DNA from: JBCCTX01 sp964652565
GTDB taxonomy: Bacteria > Bacteroidota > Bacteroidia > J057
Assembly (NCBI GenBank): GCA_964652565.1
Contig: CAZZEC010000002.1
Location: 20,374-84,373 of the forward strand
Length of the DNA stretch: 64,000 nt
Reading direction: 5' to 3'
This document shows positions 34,069 to 43,385 of the stretch, in pieces. Position 1 is the stretch's first letter. Each line of letters begins with the position of its first letter. A program made the position numbers and the translations under genes. The notes below the pieces were generated by a model. That model was not told the DNA's origin. It did no database searches and saw nothing but the letters and a program-made list of their open reading frames with translations.

Positions 34069-35169
34069 ATGAAAATTCCATATTCGGGATATATAAAAAA
34101 TATTCTCCTCATTGTAGTTTTAGTTTTCTTTATTTTATACGTTGCCAAATCTGTACTTATTCCTTTGGTCTTTGGAATATTTTTCACCTTACTTCTTGAG
34201 CCCTTAGCAAGCCGAATCGAACGTATAGGTATTAATAGGACCTTATCAACAGGAATTCTGATAGTAATCATTTTTGTTCTCATAGCTTTGATAATTTTCT
34301 TTTTTTCGGCCCAAATTGTTTTTGCTATTGATAGTTTTTCGAATTTGATAGATTCAGGAGACTCTCTATATAAAGATGGTCTCAATTGGATTGCCAATAA
34401 TACCAGTTGGAAGAAAGAGGAGATAGAAATATGGATTGAAAAAAACAGCGATTCTGTACTGAGTGGTCAAGTTATTAATACAGTGGGAAGTATTATAGGC
34501 TCTTCTGAGTTCCTATTTTCTATAGGTCTTGTAATAATTTATACGATTCTGTTTTTAATCTATCGAAGTTCTCTCAAAAATTTCCTCATATCGCAATATC
34601 CAAGCTCAGACAAAGAAAAAATTAAGCATGTTTTGAAGAAAATTAAGCTAGTCGTAAGGGGATATCTTTCGGGGTTAGGCATAATGGTTTTGATTCTTTG
34701 TGTGCTTAACTCGCTGGGACTTTGGATTGCAGGGGTAAAAAATCCAGTTTTATGGGGAGTGTTAGCAGCTTTCTTAGCCATTGTTCCTTATATTGGAAAT
34801 TTAATTGGCGCTTCTTTCCCTTTTTTACAATCCTTGATTTCTCCAGGATATATCTGGCAACCTTTAGCTGTATTATTTGTATTTATCATTGTTCAGCAAA
34901 TCGAAGGAAACTTCATTACACCTAAAATCGTTGGGAATAAAGTTCACCTCAATCCACTTGCAGCAATTGTAGTTCTTATTGTAGGGGCCACCTTATGGGG
35001 TATTTCCGGGATGATCTTAGCTATACCGATAACCGCAGTAATCAAAATTATCTGTGATCACACTACTCGATTCAAATCGCTAGGATTATTGTTAGGGGAT
35101 GAATTATATTCAAGTAGTGAAATATTTACTGAAGAACTTGATGGGGAACAATATCGAATGTTAAAATAA
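34069..35169 (+). CDS. AI-2E (PerM) family transporter
   Basis: A 366-residue polytopic membrane protein of the AI-2E/PerM/YdiK family. About seven to eight helices, a periplasmic-type loop at about 85-140, and the conserved PVLWGVLAAFLAIVPYIGNLIG and QQIEGNFITPKIVG motifs. Despite the name, most relatives are sodium/proton antiporters or permeases of unknown substrate rather than autoinducer exporters. Monocistronic. Confidence 0.9.
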   Translation: MKIPYSGYIKNILLIVVLVFFILYVAKSVLIPLVFGIFFTLLLEPLASRIERIGINRTLSTGILIVIIFVLIALIIFFFSAQIVFAIDSFSNLIDSGDSLYKDGLNWIANNTSWKKEEIEIWIEKNSDSVLSGQVINTVGSIIGSSEFLFSIGLVIIYTILFLIYRSSLKNFLISQYPSSDKEKIKHVLKKIKLVVRGYLSGLGIMVLILCVLNSLGLWIAGVKNPVLWGVLAAFLAIVPYIGNLIGASFPFLQSLISPGYIWQPLAVLFVFIIVQQIEGNFITPKIVGNKVHLNPLAAIVVLIVGATLWGISGMILAIPITAVIKIICDHTTRFKSLGLLLGDELYSSSEIFTEELDGEQYRMLK

Positions 35170-35412
35170 CATCATCATTTATAAATCATTGAAAAATGTG
35201 AATCAACTTATCTCCTCCCATTCACTCTTCTGCTAAGTACTTTATATATTTTTCGAATTAGCACTTCTCATTTGGCACGTTATCTCGGGGAGCAAAAGAA
35301 GGATAAAAAAGTTAAATAATTGGGCTACGTTCAGTAACACTGTACTCGTTATTTGCAACACTCTTTAGAAACCCAATTCCCTCTTTACGTTATTCTTACT
35401 ATTTTTGCCTGT

Positions 35413-36060
35413 ATGAATGACAATAAGGTACCAATCATAATCATTGGAGCTGGAACCCAGGGCAGGGTAGCGCTCGATATAGCCAATAGTTTGGATGTGC
35501 TTGTATATGGCTTCTTAACAGATGATGAAGAGGAAGTCAATAAGGAACTGAATGATGTGTTGGTCATTTCCAAACTGAGTACCAAAGACAGTAATACACT
35601 ATTGAACGATGAAAATGTGAAAATAGTCATTGCCGAGTATGATGGCGAATTGAGAAAGGAATATGTAGAATATCTGGAAAAATATCCGCCGGAGCTCATC
35701 AATTTAATCCACCCCCATCATGTCATGAGCGAATATATTAAAATGGGAAGAGGCAATATCATAAATGCTGGTGCTGTGGTAAATGCCAATGCTATGATCG
35801 GCAGCTTCAATGTGATAGATAGTTTGGTATCTATTGAGCCTGATGCAGCTGTGGGAGACTATTGCACCATACAAAGTGGTGTCCATATCGGAAGAAGAGT
35901 TCAAATACATGATCATGTCAACATTGGTCTGGGCGCAGTTATCTATGCAGATGTTCATGTAGGAAAAGGGGCAACCATTGGGACAGGTGCAGTTGTCATG
36001 CGCGATGTGGATGAAGGAACAACTGTTTTCGGTAACCCTGCCCGAGAGGTGGATGTGTGA
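35413..36060 (+). CDS. NeuD/PglD-like sugar O- or N-acyltransferase
   Basis: About 215 residues. The N-terminal Rossmann-like substrate-binding domain begins IIIIGAGTQGRVALDIA; the C-terminal part is a left-handed beta-helix of hexapeptide repeats (NIINAGAVVNANAMIG ... YADVHVGKGATIGTGAVVMRDV). This layout is that of sialic-acid O-acetyltransferase NeuD and PglD. A longer frame from a TTG at 35353 exists, but the ATG at 35413 fits the family start. No surface-sugar synthesis genes adjoin, so the acceptor is unknown. Confidence 0.85.
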   Translation: MNDNKVPIIIIGAGTQGRVALDIANSLDVLVYGFLTDDEEEVNKELNDVLVISKLSTKDSNTLLNDENVKIVIAEYDGELRKEYVEYLEKYPPELINLIHPHHVMSEYIKMGRGNIINAGAVVNANAMIGSFNVIDSLVSIEPDAAVGDYCTIQSGVHIGRRVQIHDHVNIGLGAVIYADVHVGKGATIGTGAVVMRDVDEGTTVFGNPAREVDV

Positions 36061-36489
36061 ATGACGACGGGATGACAGACCGCTAGACGACGGACTAATC
36101 ACTTTCAACATGCCACAATATCTTCAATTACATCATGAACACAGTGCCTAAATGACCTAATAAGCCCAATTCTCACAATGAAACAATCTAGCCATCTAAC
36201 AATCTCACCATAACACCATAAACCATGTACTCAATGACACGATAAGTGCTTTAGTAAATATAGCTATGAATAAATGCCCCCATGAAGCGATGAAATATGT
36301 AGATAAAGAACAGGAATGATTGTATAGTCAGAACTATAGATTTTATTTATTGTCTTTATTATTCACCCTCCTACGCCTCCCTCGCCATCAACGCGGTCAG
36401 CCCTGCAGGGAGGTAATTATGTCTCATTATTTAACACTGTGTCGCTATTCAACAATACAGCCATCCAACAATTCATCAATAAAACATCA
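36061..36489. repeat. Low-complexity intergenic tract with quasi-repeats
   Basis: This gap between convergent genes has no credible gene. It begins with gacgacggga-type runs (36062-36100, containing gacgacggac), then a long CA-rich stretch of loosely repeated words such as caatctagccatctaacaatc. It also carries a GC-rich hairpin (cctccct 36376-36382 with agggagg 36407-36413). Similar tracts recur at 38936-38995 and 48840-48910. A 64-codon frame at 36320 covers the hairpin but looks non-coding. Confidence 0.5.
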
Positions 36490-36546
36490 TCAACTAGCCG
36501 CATCCGATAAATAGTCCCTGATAAAAGGATTGTGTGCTAACTCCTC

Positions 36547-36646
36547 NNNNNNNNNNNNNNNNNNNNNNNNNNNNNNNNNNNNNNNNNNNNNNNNNNNNNN
36601 NNNNNNNNNNNNNNNNNNNNNNNNNNNNNNNNNNNNNNNNNNNNNN
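36547..36646. other. Assembly gap (100 N) flanked by a 55-bp exact duplication
   Basis: Exactly 100 Ns. The 55 bases before the gap (36492-36546) are repeated exactly after it (36647-36701), which is the signature of two contigs overlapping by one k-mer joined with a fixed-size spacer. The true sequence is probably continuous, with no missing DNA. Confidence 0.9.
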
Positions 36647-37307
36647 AACTAGCCGCATCCGATAAATAGTCCCTGATAAAAGGATTGTGTGCTAACTCCT
36701 CACCTATACGTGTAGTGGGACCATGTCCGGGATATACCGTGATATCATCCCCTAATGGCAAAATCTTTTGAGTAATCGTCTCCATCAATATGTGGTAATC
36801 TCCACCAGGTAAATCATATCTCCCAATTCCCCTTTGGAATAATACGTCTCCTGAAAACAGCTTTTGTGCTTCTTTATGCAAAAAACTAATATGGCCTGCA
36901 GAATGTCCAGGCGTAAATAGTACTTCTAAACGAGTTTGCCCGAATTCAATGACATCGCCCTCATTTAGCAGTTCGGTGGGGTCAGGTGAAGGCCTGGGAT
37001 GGATTCCGGTAAGATTACTCCAGCTCAATGCTTCTTCCAACTCTTTTTTTACGAGTTCATGCGTAGCAAATGGAACTCCCCAGGTCATTACCACAAAATC
37101 ATTCCCCAACATGTGATCGATATGACCATGTGTATTCAACAATTTCACCACATTTAAATTGTGTGCTTCGATTTCATCCCGTAACTGGGTTTGCTCTGAA
37201 TGGGTGTAACAACCAGGATCTACGATGACAGCTTCTCTACTTTCATCGAACAAGACATAAGTATTTTCCTGAAACGGATTGAATGTGAAAGACAATACTT
37301 GAAGCAT
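36647..37307 (-). CDS. MBL-fold hydrolase (glyoxalase II-like), interrupted by assembly gap
   Basis: A metallo-beta-lactamase-fold hydrolase of the glyoxalase II/YcbL type. The metal motif is THGHIDHM (HxHxDH), with the further ligands in TPGHSAGH, SGDVLF and YPGHGPTT. If the 55-bp overlap across the gap is collapsed, the frame ends ...LSDAAS and then meets a TGA formed with bases 36490-36491, giving 220 residues, a normal length. The X-filled extension is an artefact. Predicted role is thioester or related hydrolysis in the cytosol. Confidence 0.9.
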
Positions 37308-37655
37308 AATAGGTAATTGAATGTTGGACTAATTAAAACTATATCCTCAACTGTTCAAAACATTCACATAGGTTGATTTATTTTTCTAGCGTAATGCTAT
37401 TTTAAACCATTAAAGGTACAAACCTTTAACAACTCAAATGTATGATTATTGAGTAGTGTGATAATAATAAGAAGTGTTACACATTATTGTCTACACACTT
37501 AACGTGATTTAGTTCCAATTAATGAGTTGTTAACATCCTTACGTGGTTCAAAATATGTGATGTGACTAATTGGAAGTAATGGGAGTAAAAAATATATTGG
37601 CATTTATGAAGAAACTTTTTAATTATTGCTGTAGTAAACTTTTTAAGAAAAAACT
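37308..37655. other. Divergent intergenic region
   Basis: An AT-rich gap between the hydrolase and the DUF4920 gene. It contains a small inverted repeat ttaaagg/cctttaa at 37410-37429 with a 6-nt spacer that could be an operator. No gene or family repeat was seen. Confidence 0.4.
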
Positions 37656-38162
37656 ATGAGACAAATAATGTTAGTTATACTTATAAGTGGGCTTTCGTCT
37701 TCTGTATTAGCTCAGCAAGCTTTCCCTTCTGATAGTGTTTCTTCTGATGGAACCCGGAGTTATCACGGGAATCGAATTACAGAAGATGGTGCTGTATCAG
37801 CAATGGAAATGGGTCAACTCACGGACAAGATAGATATCCAGGAGATGCAAGACGTAAAGATCAGTGGAGAAGTAGAGGCAGTATGTCAAGCCAAAGGGTG
37901 TTGGATGACCATGATGCTACCAAATGAGCAAGAACTTCGTGTTACATTTAAGGATTATGGCTTTTTTGTACCTGTTACTTCTTCGGGTAAAACGGCGGTA
38001 ATACAAGGAGCGCTCACCATGGATACTACATCTGTGGAAGATCTTCGACACTATGCTGTTGATGGTGGCATGTCAGAAGAAGAAGCTAAAAAGCGCATAA
38101 CTGAACCCAAAATAGGTTATTCCTTTCTTGCAGATGGTGTAATCATCAAAGAACAAGAATAA
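37656..38162 (+). CDS. DUF4920 domain protein, secreted
   Basis: A 168-residue protein with a signal peptide (about 1-19). The DUF4920 core is recognisable from VEAVCQAKGCWMTM, with a conserved pair of cysteines, and the downstream VTFKDYGFFVPV. The family is periplasmic, of unknown function, perhaps metal or redox related because of the CxxxxC pattern. The thioesterase follows 17 bp downstream, so the two are probably co-transcribed. Confidence 0.85.
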   Translation: MRQIMLVILISGLSSSVLAQQAFPSDSVSSDGTRSYHGNRITEDGAVSAMEMGQLTDKIDIQEMQDVKISGEVEAVCQAKGCWMTMMLPNEQELRVTFKDYGFFVPVTSSGKTAVIQGALTMDTTSVEDLRHYAVDGGMSEEEAKKRITEPKIGYSFLADGVIIKEQE

Positions 38163-38179
38163 CCTGTTAACTTGCTTGC

Positions 38180-38926
38180 ATGTCATTGCATCCGGATTTA
38201 ATCCACTCTACTATCTATAAAGTAAGGACCTATGATGTTGATCACCAAAAAGTGATCACCGTACCTGCGTTGGTAAAGCTGATGCACGAAGCAGCCATGG
38301 AAAACGTCATCAATCTCGGAGTTTCTGTGTGGGATCTCTCACCTAGAAATATTTCTTGGGTCCTTATGAGGAAATGTTTGCGGTTTTTCAGGATGCCCTT
38401 ATTGGGAGAAAGGATACGTATCGTTACGTATCCTGCGGGCTTTGAGAAATATTTTACCTACAGAGACTATAAGGTGTACGATGAGTCTAACACGCTGTTG
38501 GCAAAAGCCAGCTCTACGTGGTTGTTGATGAATACTGAGACCCGTAAATTGACACATATTCCCGAAGATATATTAGCCTACCGGATGCCTCACCCTGAAG
38601 AGTGTCTCCCCAGACCCACAGGCAATATTCCCAAATTGATCGAACCCGATTGGACACAAACCTACAGAGTAGATTGGTTTGATCTGGATTTCAATCAACA
38701 CCTCAACAATGTGCACTATTTGCAATGGATGCTGGAAACCATCGCGGATCATGCGTTAATGGAACAAAAGCTCGTTGAATTTGATATAGTCTACAAAGCA
38801 GAATCTCAGTGGAAAGATCATCTTGTATCACAAACCCAACAACGAGATGCTCAATGTTACCTCCATCAGCTCATCCGACATCACGATCAGAAAATCCTGG
38901 CTCATGCCAAGACCAGATGGGAGTAG
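38180..38926 (+). CDS. Acyl-ACP thioesterase (FatA/FatB-like)
   Basis: A 248-residue double-hotdog thioesterase. The first hotdog starts YKVRTYDVDHQKVITVPALVKLMHE, and the second carries the catalytic-type stretch DLDFNQHLNNVHYLQWMLE with the conserved N-x-H-x-N-N pattern. These enzymes release free fatty acids from acyl-ACP in the cytosol. It lies just downstream of DUF4920. Confidence 0.92.
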   Translation: MSLHPDLIHSTIYKVRTYDVDHQKVITVPALVKLMHEAAMENVINLGVSVWDLSPRNISWVLMRKCLRFFRMPLLGERIRIVTYPAGFEKYFTYRDYKVYDESNTLLAKASSTWLLMNTETRKLTHIPEDILAYRMPHPEECLPRPTGNIPKLIEPDWTQTYRVDWFDLDFNQHLNNVHYLQWMLETIADHALMEQKLVEFDIVYKAESQWKDHLVSQTQQRDAQCYLHQLIRHHDQKILAHAKTRWE

Positions 38927-38935
38927 GGTTTGTTG

Positions 38936-38995
38936 GACGAAGGACGATAGTTAGACGTCGGACCATGGACCACAGACGAATTGTCAATCCATATG
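38936..38995. repeat. GGAC/GACG-rich low-complexity tract
   Basis: Words such as ggacgaaggacgatag and gacgtcggaccatggaccacagacg occur in tandem-like order right after the thioesterase stop. They match in style the tract at 36062-36100. No gene. Confidence 0.45.
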
Positions 38996-39035
38996 GCTTA
39001 ACCGAACAACACAATACAATAGCCAGATTATCTTT

Positions 39036-39167
39036 TTATTTTATGTTCTTGTTGTTCAAAATCTTGATCAGAGAATCTCTCTTTTTATCCATTGGCAAAT
39101 GTTCATATATATTTCTTGTAGCGAGAAGCCTTTTGTTTATTTCCAGATCTTTTTTGGAAGCCAACAG
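39036..39167 (-). pseudogene. 3' remnant of an unidentified gene fused to the HepT remnant
   Basis: About 43 codons ending at a TAA (39036-39038) read as a plausible coding helix (LASKKDLEINKRLLATRNIY, then EHLPMDKKRDSLIKIL). They are in a different frame from the adjacent HepT-like piece and open immediately after an in-frame stop. I do not recognise the family. Confidence 0.35.
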
Positions 39168-39309
39168 CTAAACCTCCAATAATCCCTAACTGCCGCTCAA
39201 CTGCACGTTTAATGAGCATCGATGATTGATAAGCTTCGAAAGTCTCTGTTTTTTCGGTAAACGCTTCTATGAGCTGAATATCTGTTAGCATATCAGATAA
39301 GTATTTTCT
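39103..39309 (-). pseudogene. Truncated HepT (HEPN toxin) paralogue
   Basis: The frame contains FEAYQSSMLIK and VERQLGIIG, nearly identical to residues 29-50 of the intact HepT at 46568-46903. Upstream, codons before the first ATG still align (SRKYLSDML against AKKYVSDIL). Homology ends right after the GIIG motif, so the catalytic R-x4-H-x-Y segment is missing and the tail is unrelated. No partner MntA gene is present. A dead copy of the toxin. Confidence 0.65.
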
Positions 39310-39465
39310 TGAATGGTAAATGTGAATATAGGTGTTACGATAATGGTAAACGGGATAGTTAAACCTTATCTAAAAAACAAGCCAATTCAATCCGATGTCC
39401 CTGACGCTTTCGTATCTAAACTATAGACGGAAGAATATTTCTATATGATATAACTTTATACATTT

Positions 39466-39960
39466 TTGCATATATCTACACACATATTGAATCTCCCCTA
39501 CGTTGTTAAGCTATGCCAAACAAGTCTAAGCTGGTTTTTTATCATTACCTACCTGTTTACGAGTGTTGGAGGAGCAACATTAATTAAGGAAGCAGGGCAT
39601 CAGGTTGCGCATATTTTACAGGATTATGCATCAACTTCCTATCATACACATACACATAGTCAAAAGCATGAGCATTCTCACCTCCATCATCATACCCGGA
39701 AGCAAACATTAACGCATACTCACACGGAAACTCATCATCATGGAGGCTGGTTAACCATCTTATCGGAAATAGCCCAAAATGAAACAGAAAGCGATCCAGA
39801 GCAGTTGACGCTTACCTGGAAAGACCTCATTCCTTTTCCTTTGAACAAGAATGAATATCAATTCCTTGATTTACGTGGGGGTAAGTCCCCTATAAATTAT
39901 CCGTTAGGTATACAAGAAGTATACTTACTCATACTCACCCCACCTCCCCAGTATACTTGA
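39466..39960 (+). CDS. Histidine-rich membrane/periplasmic protein
   Basis: A 164-residue frame with no internal ATG; it must start at a TTG (39466, or 39487). A hydrophobic segment (about 19-40) is followed by a histidine-rich domain at about 60-93 (runs such as HTHTHSQKHEHSHLHHH, and HTHTETHHHGG), typical of zinc, copper or nickel binding. The C-terminus is short and soluble. It lies upstream of a TonB receptor and an ABC-2 operon on the same strand, so it could be a metal chaperone or sensor for that system. No named family recognised. Confidence 0.65.
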   Translation: MHISTHILNLPYVVKLCQTSLSWFFIITYLFTSVGGATLIKEAGHQVAHILQDYASTSYHTHTHSQKHEHSHLHHHTRKQTLTHTHTETHHHGGWLTILSEIAQNETESDPEQLTLTWKDLIPFPLNKNEYQFLDLRGGKSPINYPLGIQEVYLLILTPPPQYT

Positions 39961-40225
39961 GCTATATTTTGTCGTTTTGTTTTTTGTAAAAAAGATAGGC
40001 TAATCAAGAATCTGATATAGCATGGAGGAATTACGGCATTTTGTAATTGATAAAATATGTCAATCAGTATTTTCTATTGCCTATAAATAATCATCTATTA
40101 AGTTTTCAATCCATTTTACCTTTCTCCTCCAAGATAGAAGTTAAGCATAAGGGATATTCAAATGTTTGTACTTATGACTTGATTTACTCACAAGCTCATT
40201 TGGAGGAGATACTAACACTAATAAA

Positions 40226-42577
40226 ATGAAACCAACATATTACTATATACATGTTGTACTGGGGATTATATGTTTTCTGTTTTCCCATCATACAAATTAT
40301 GCTCAAACGAGTGTTCGCGGCACGGTATTGGATCTCGAGACTCGAGAACCATTGATTGGTGCCAATGTGCAAATTCCCTCTACATCAATCGGAACAATGA
40401 CCGATTCGCTAGGTAATTTTAGTCTTTCACATGATGAAGCTATTTCCAGGTTGCGAATCTCATATCTAGGGTATGAGTCGCTAAATTATGAGGTACCTGT
40501 TGAAAAAAGTGAGATTAACATAGGGCTAAGCCCCAGTGTATTGGAACTAGATCAGGTTACCGTGACAGCATTTGAGACTCAACGCAATATCATGGAAACT
40601 GCTGGCGGTATTGCCGTACTCAATGAACGACAGATCAACAATTTTAACAACGTAAGTTTGGGACAAGCCTTTAATACTGTCCCCGGTGTACGATTTGAAG
40701 AAAATGATTATGGAGGAGGTTCAAGACTATTGATACGCGGTACGCAACTACGAGCAGAGTTTGCCACTCGCAACGTAAAATTTTACTGGAATGATATTCC
40801 TTTTACCGATCCAGCAGGTGATACACGCTTGGAATTTATTGATGCCAGTACAATTGGATCTATGGAGATCATCCGTGGGCCAGCGGGGAGCCTGTATGGA
40901 CCAGGTCATGGAGGAGTAGTCATACTGCGCAGTTCTAAGGCTGACTTTGGTGAAAAAAGTGTAGGGCTTACAAAATCAGTAGGTTCATTTGGGTTATCTC
41001 GTACGGTTGCAAGCGCGCAGTTTGGATCTGAAAATACCAACTTCAACATCACTTATGTGGATCAGAATAGCGATGGTTATCGCGATCAGGGTTTTGCCGA
41101 CAAACAAGTATTTAACCTGATGGGGCAAATCTACCCATCAGAAGCAGGAGTACTATCTTTTAACTTAGGATATTATGATGGTGGTTATGGGCTACCAGGT
41201 ACATTAAATGAAGAAGAGTATCTGGCTGATCCCTCGCAAGCGAGAGCTGGAACAGAAGCCTATGATGCGCGTGTAAGTTTTGACGGACTTACAGCAGGCA
41301 TTTCCTATAAAGCTCCTCTTTCCAAGCATTGGGAACAAGTAACGAGTTTATTTGCGAAGTCAGCACATCTGGATCACCCTTTTGGATTTGCAGGAGCAGA
41401 TGCTTTTGGAGGTAACACCTACAACAACAGTCCTGCTTCTGAGTTTGGGGGAAGAACACGTGTAACCGCCAAATATAACATTGCGGGTATGCCTTTCCGA
41501 TTATCATTTGGAGGAGAATATCAAAGTAAGACAATGAACAGAAGGGTATATGCCAATGAATTTGGGACACCTGGAGAGACCTGGGTGGATCGTGAGATTC
41601 TTACGACGCAATACCTACTATTTACACAAGCGGAGTTAGATTTACCCGCCAATTTCTTCTTGACCATGGGATTGAGCACCAATTCGCTTAGTTATGAGAT
41701 TGAAGATTATTTGAATACCGAGAGCGACCCTTACAATGCTGATGCGTCCTTTAGCTTTGAATCTACCCTGGCACCCCGTATTGCACTTGTTAAGAAACTA
41801 TCTGATGCCATGTCAATACATGCAAGTGCCAGTTATGGGTATTCACCTCCTGTAACATTGGAGGTAGTTACCAATGCAGGAGTCAATACAGATCTTCAGG
41901 CAGAGAATACCATCAACTATGAATTGGGATACCGAGCTACTTTCCAGGATCGTTTGAATCTGGATGTGACAACCTATTACTACGAATTGGAAGATGCAAT
42001 CTTACCTATCGTAACGTCGAGTTCACACAATGCATTTGAAAATAAGGGTAACACCAGTCAGTTTGGGGTGGAGGCAGCTTGGTCTTACTTTCTCATTCGC
42101 GATCCAGCGCGTACAGTATCTCTGCTCAAACCTTGGGTAAGCTATACCTTTAATCGCTTTCGATTTAAAGACTATCAGAAGGAGTCGTTGGATTTTAATA
42201 CGGGTGAGGTCATTGTGGAGGACTTTTCTGGCAATGAACTTACAGGTACAGCACCTCATCAGGTAGCTGCGGGTATTGATGTGGAGACGCGTTTTGGCTT
42301 ATATGGAAATATTACCATGAATGCACTAGACAAGCGTCCCCTGACAGATGACAATAGTTTATACCTAGATGGATATGTATTGGTCAACAGCAAGATTGGC
42401 TACAGAATACAAATTTGTTCTTCGCTACAAGCAGAAGCATTTGGTGGAGTAGGTAATGCTCTTGGTGAAACTTATGTGTCATTTCCAGCACTCAATGGTT
42501 TTGGAGGCAGGTATTACAATCCAGCTCCAGACCGCAATTTCTTTGGGGGCGTTACGCTTCGATATATGTTTAAATGA
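40226..42577 (+). CDS. TonB-dependent outer-membrane receptor
   Basis: A 783-residue receptor. Signal peptide (about 1-27), carboxypeptidase-regulatory-like domain (about 29-110, RGTVLDLETREPLIGANV and the DSLGNFSL turn), plug domain (about 115-235, with LIRGTQLRAEFATRNV and IRGPAGSLYGPGHGGVV) and a 22-strand-type barrel ending in aromatic RYMFK. It imports a metal chelate or similar ligand with TonB energy. No SusD follows, so a glycan role is less likely. It is followed by an ABC ATPase 85 bp downstream. Confidence 0.93.
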   Translation: MKPTYYYIHVVLGIICFLFSHHTNYAQTSVRGTVLDLETREPLIGANVQIPSTSIGTMTDSLGNFSLSHDEAISRLRISYLGYESLNYEVPVEKSEINIGLSPSVLELDQVTVTAFETQRNIMETAGGIAVLNERQINNFNNVSLGQAFNTVPGVRFEENDYGGGSRLLIRGTQLRAEFATRNVKFYWNDIPFTDPAGDTRLEFIDASTIGSMEIIRGPAGSLYGPGHGGVVILRSSKADFGEKSVGLTKSVGSFGLSRTVASAQFGSENTNFNITYVDQNSDGYRDQGFADKQVFNLMGQIYPSEAGVLSFNLGYYDGGYGLPGTLNEEEYLADPSQARAGTEAYDARVSFDGLTAGISYKAPLSKHWEQVTSLFAKSAHLDHPFGFAGADAFGGNTYNNSPASEFGGRTRVTAKYNIAGMPFRLSFGGEYQSKTMNRRVYANEFGTPGETWVDREILTTQYLLFTQAELDLPANFFLTMGLSTNSLSYEIEDYLNTESDPYNADASFSFESTLAPRIALVKKLSDAMSIHASASYGYSPPVTLEVVTNAGVNTDLQAENTINYELGYRATFQDRLNLDVTTYYYELEDAILPIVTSSSHNAFENKGNTSQFGVEAAWSYFLIRDPARTVSLLKPWVSYTFNRFRFKDYQKESLDFNTGEVIVEDFSGNELTGTAPHQVAAGIDVETRFGLYGNITMNALDKRPLTDDNSLYLDGYVLVNSKIGYRIQICSSLQAEAFGGVGNALGETYVSFPALNGFGGRYYNPAPDRNFFGGVTLRYMFK

Positions 42578-42662
42578 GAATACGTTTCGTTGGGGAAGTC
42601 TATTTAGTGGACTTCCTCTCATTTCTCACCCATTTTCATTCACTTTCAAACAGAAATTTCGC

Positions 42663-43385
42663 ATGTTAAATATACAACAGATCAGCAAATCATTTGGAAC
42701 GTACAAGGCGGTTAATGAGCTGACATTATCCGTTAATCCTGGCGATATATATTGTCTGCTGGGGGCAAATGGTGCAGGAAAAACCACCACTATCAATCTC
42801 TGTATGGGATTTATCAAACCCGACAAGGGGCATGTTTATATTAACAGCCTTAATGTTCAGGACAATCCTATTGGTAGTAAAAAATATGTCACTTACATCC
42901 CCGAAAATTTGATGCTATATCCGCGTTTAAGTGGATTGGAAAATTTGGACTATTTCTGTGGTCTGGCAGGTAAGCAGTTTTCGACTTCTCAGTTAAAAGA
43001 TTTTCTCGTTCAGGCAGGATTACAATCCTCATATGCCTCCAAGCGAATATCAACCTACTCAAAGGGTATGCGCCAAAAAGTAGGTATTGCGCTTGCAATT
43101 GCCAAAGCTTCCAATGTGTTACTGCTGGACGAACCCACCTCGGGTCTTGATCCAGTTGCAGGACATGAATTTGCTAATTTGCTGGTGGAGCTCAGTCAAC
43201 AAGGTACTGCTATCCTCATGGCTACACACGATCTATTTCGAGCAAAAGAAACGGGTACACGAATAGGGATTATGCGTAGTGGAAAGCTAATTGATGAGTT
43301 TGCTACTTCAGAAGTCGATCACGCGAAGCTAGAGCGTATTTACCTGGATCACATGTTTCATCCTCAAACCAAAGTGAAATTATGA
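42663..43385 (+). CDS. ABC transporter ATP-binding protein (ABC-2 type, NosF-like)
   Basis: About 240 residues. Walker A GANGAGKTT, signature YSKGMRQKVGIALA, Walker B VLLLDEPTSGLDP and H-loop in MATHDL. The open frame extends into the TonB receptor, but the ATG at 42663 (MLNIQQISKSFG) is the natural start. The stop overlaps the first permease by 4 bp (ATGA). Together with the two permeases it forms an ABC-2 transporter. Confidence 0.93.
   Translation: MLNIQQISKSFGTYKAVNELTLSVNPGDIYCLLGANGAGKTTTINLCMGFIKPDKGHVYINSLNVQDNPIGSKKYVTYIPENLMLYPRLSGLENLDYFCGLAGKQFSTSQLKDFLVQAGLQSSYASKRISTYSKGMRQKVGIALAIAKASNVLLLDEPTSGLDPVAGHEFANLLVELSQQGTAILMATHDLFRAKETGTRIGIMRSGKLIDEFATSEVDHAKLERIYLDHMFHPQTKVKL

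Noticed and set aside
36320..36514. 64-codon frame in the low-complexity tract
   Set aside because: It includes a GC-rich hairpin (cctccct/agggagg) and quasi-repeats; not coding.
40047..40229. 60-codon frame overlapping the TonB receptor start by 4 bp
   Set aside because: The ATGA overlap is tempting, but it starts at TTG, has no domain or signal, and composition looks like chance.
42456..42662. N-terminal extension of the ABC ATPase into the TonB receptor
   Set aside because: The natural start is the ATG at 42663; the extension only reflects the open frame overlapping the barrel gene.
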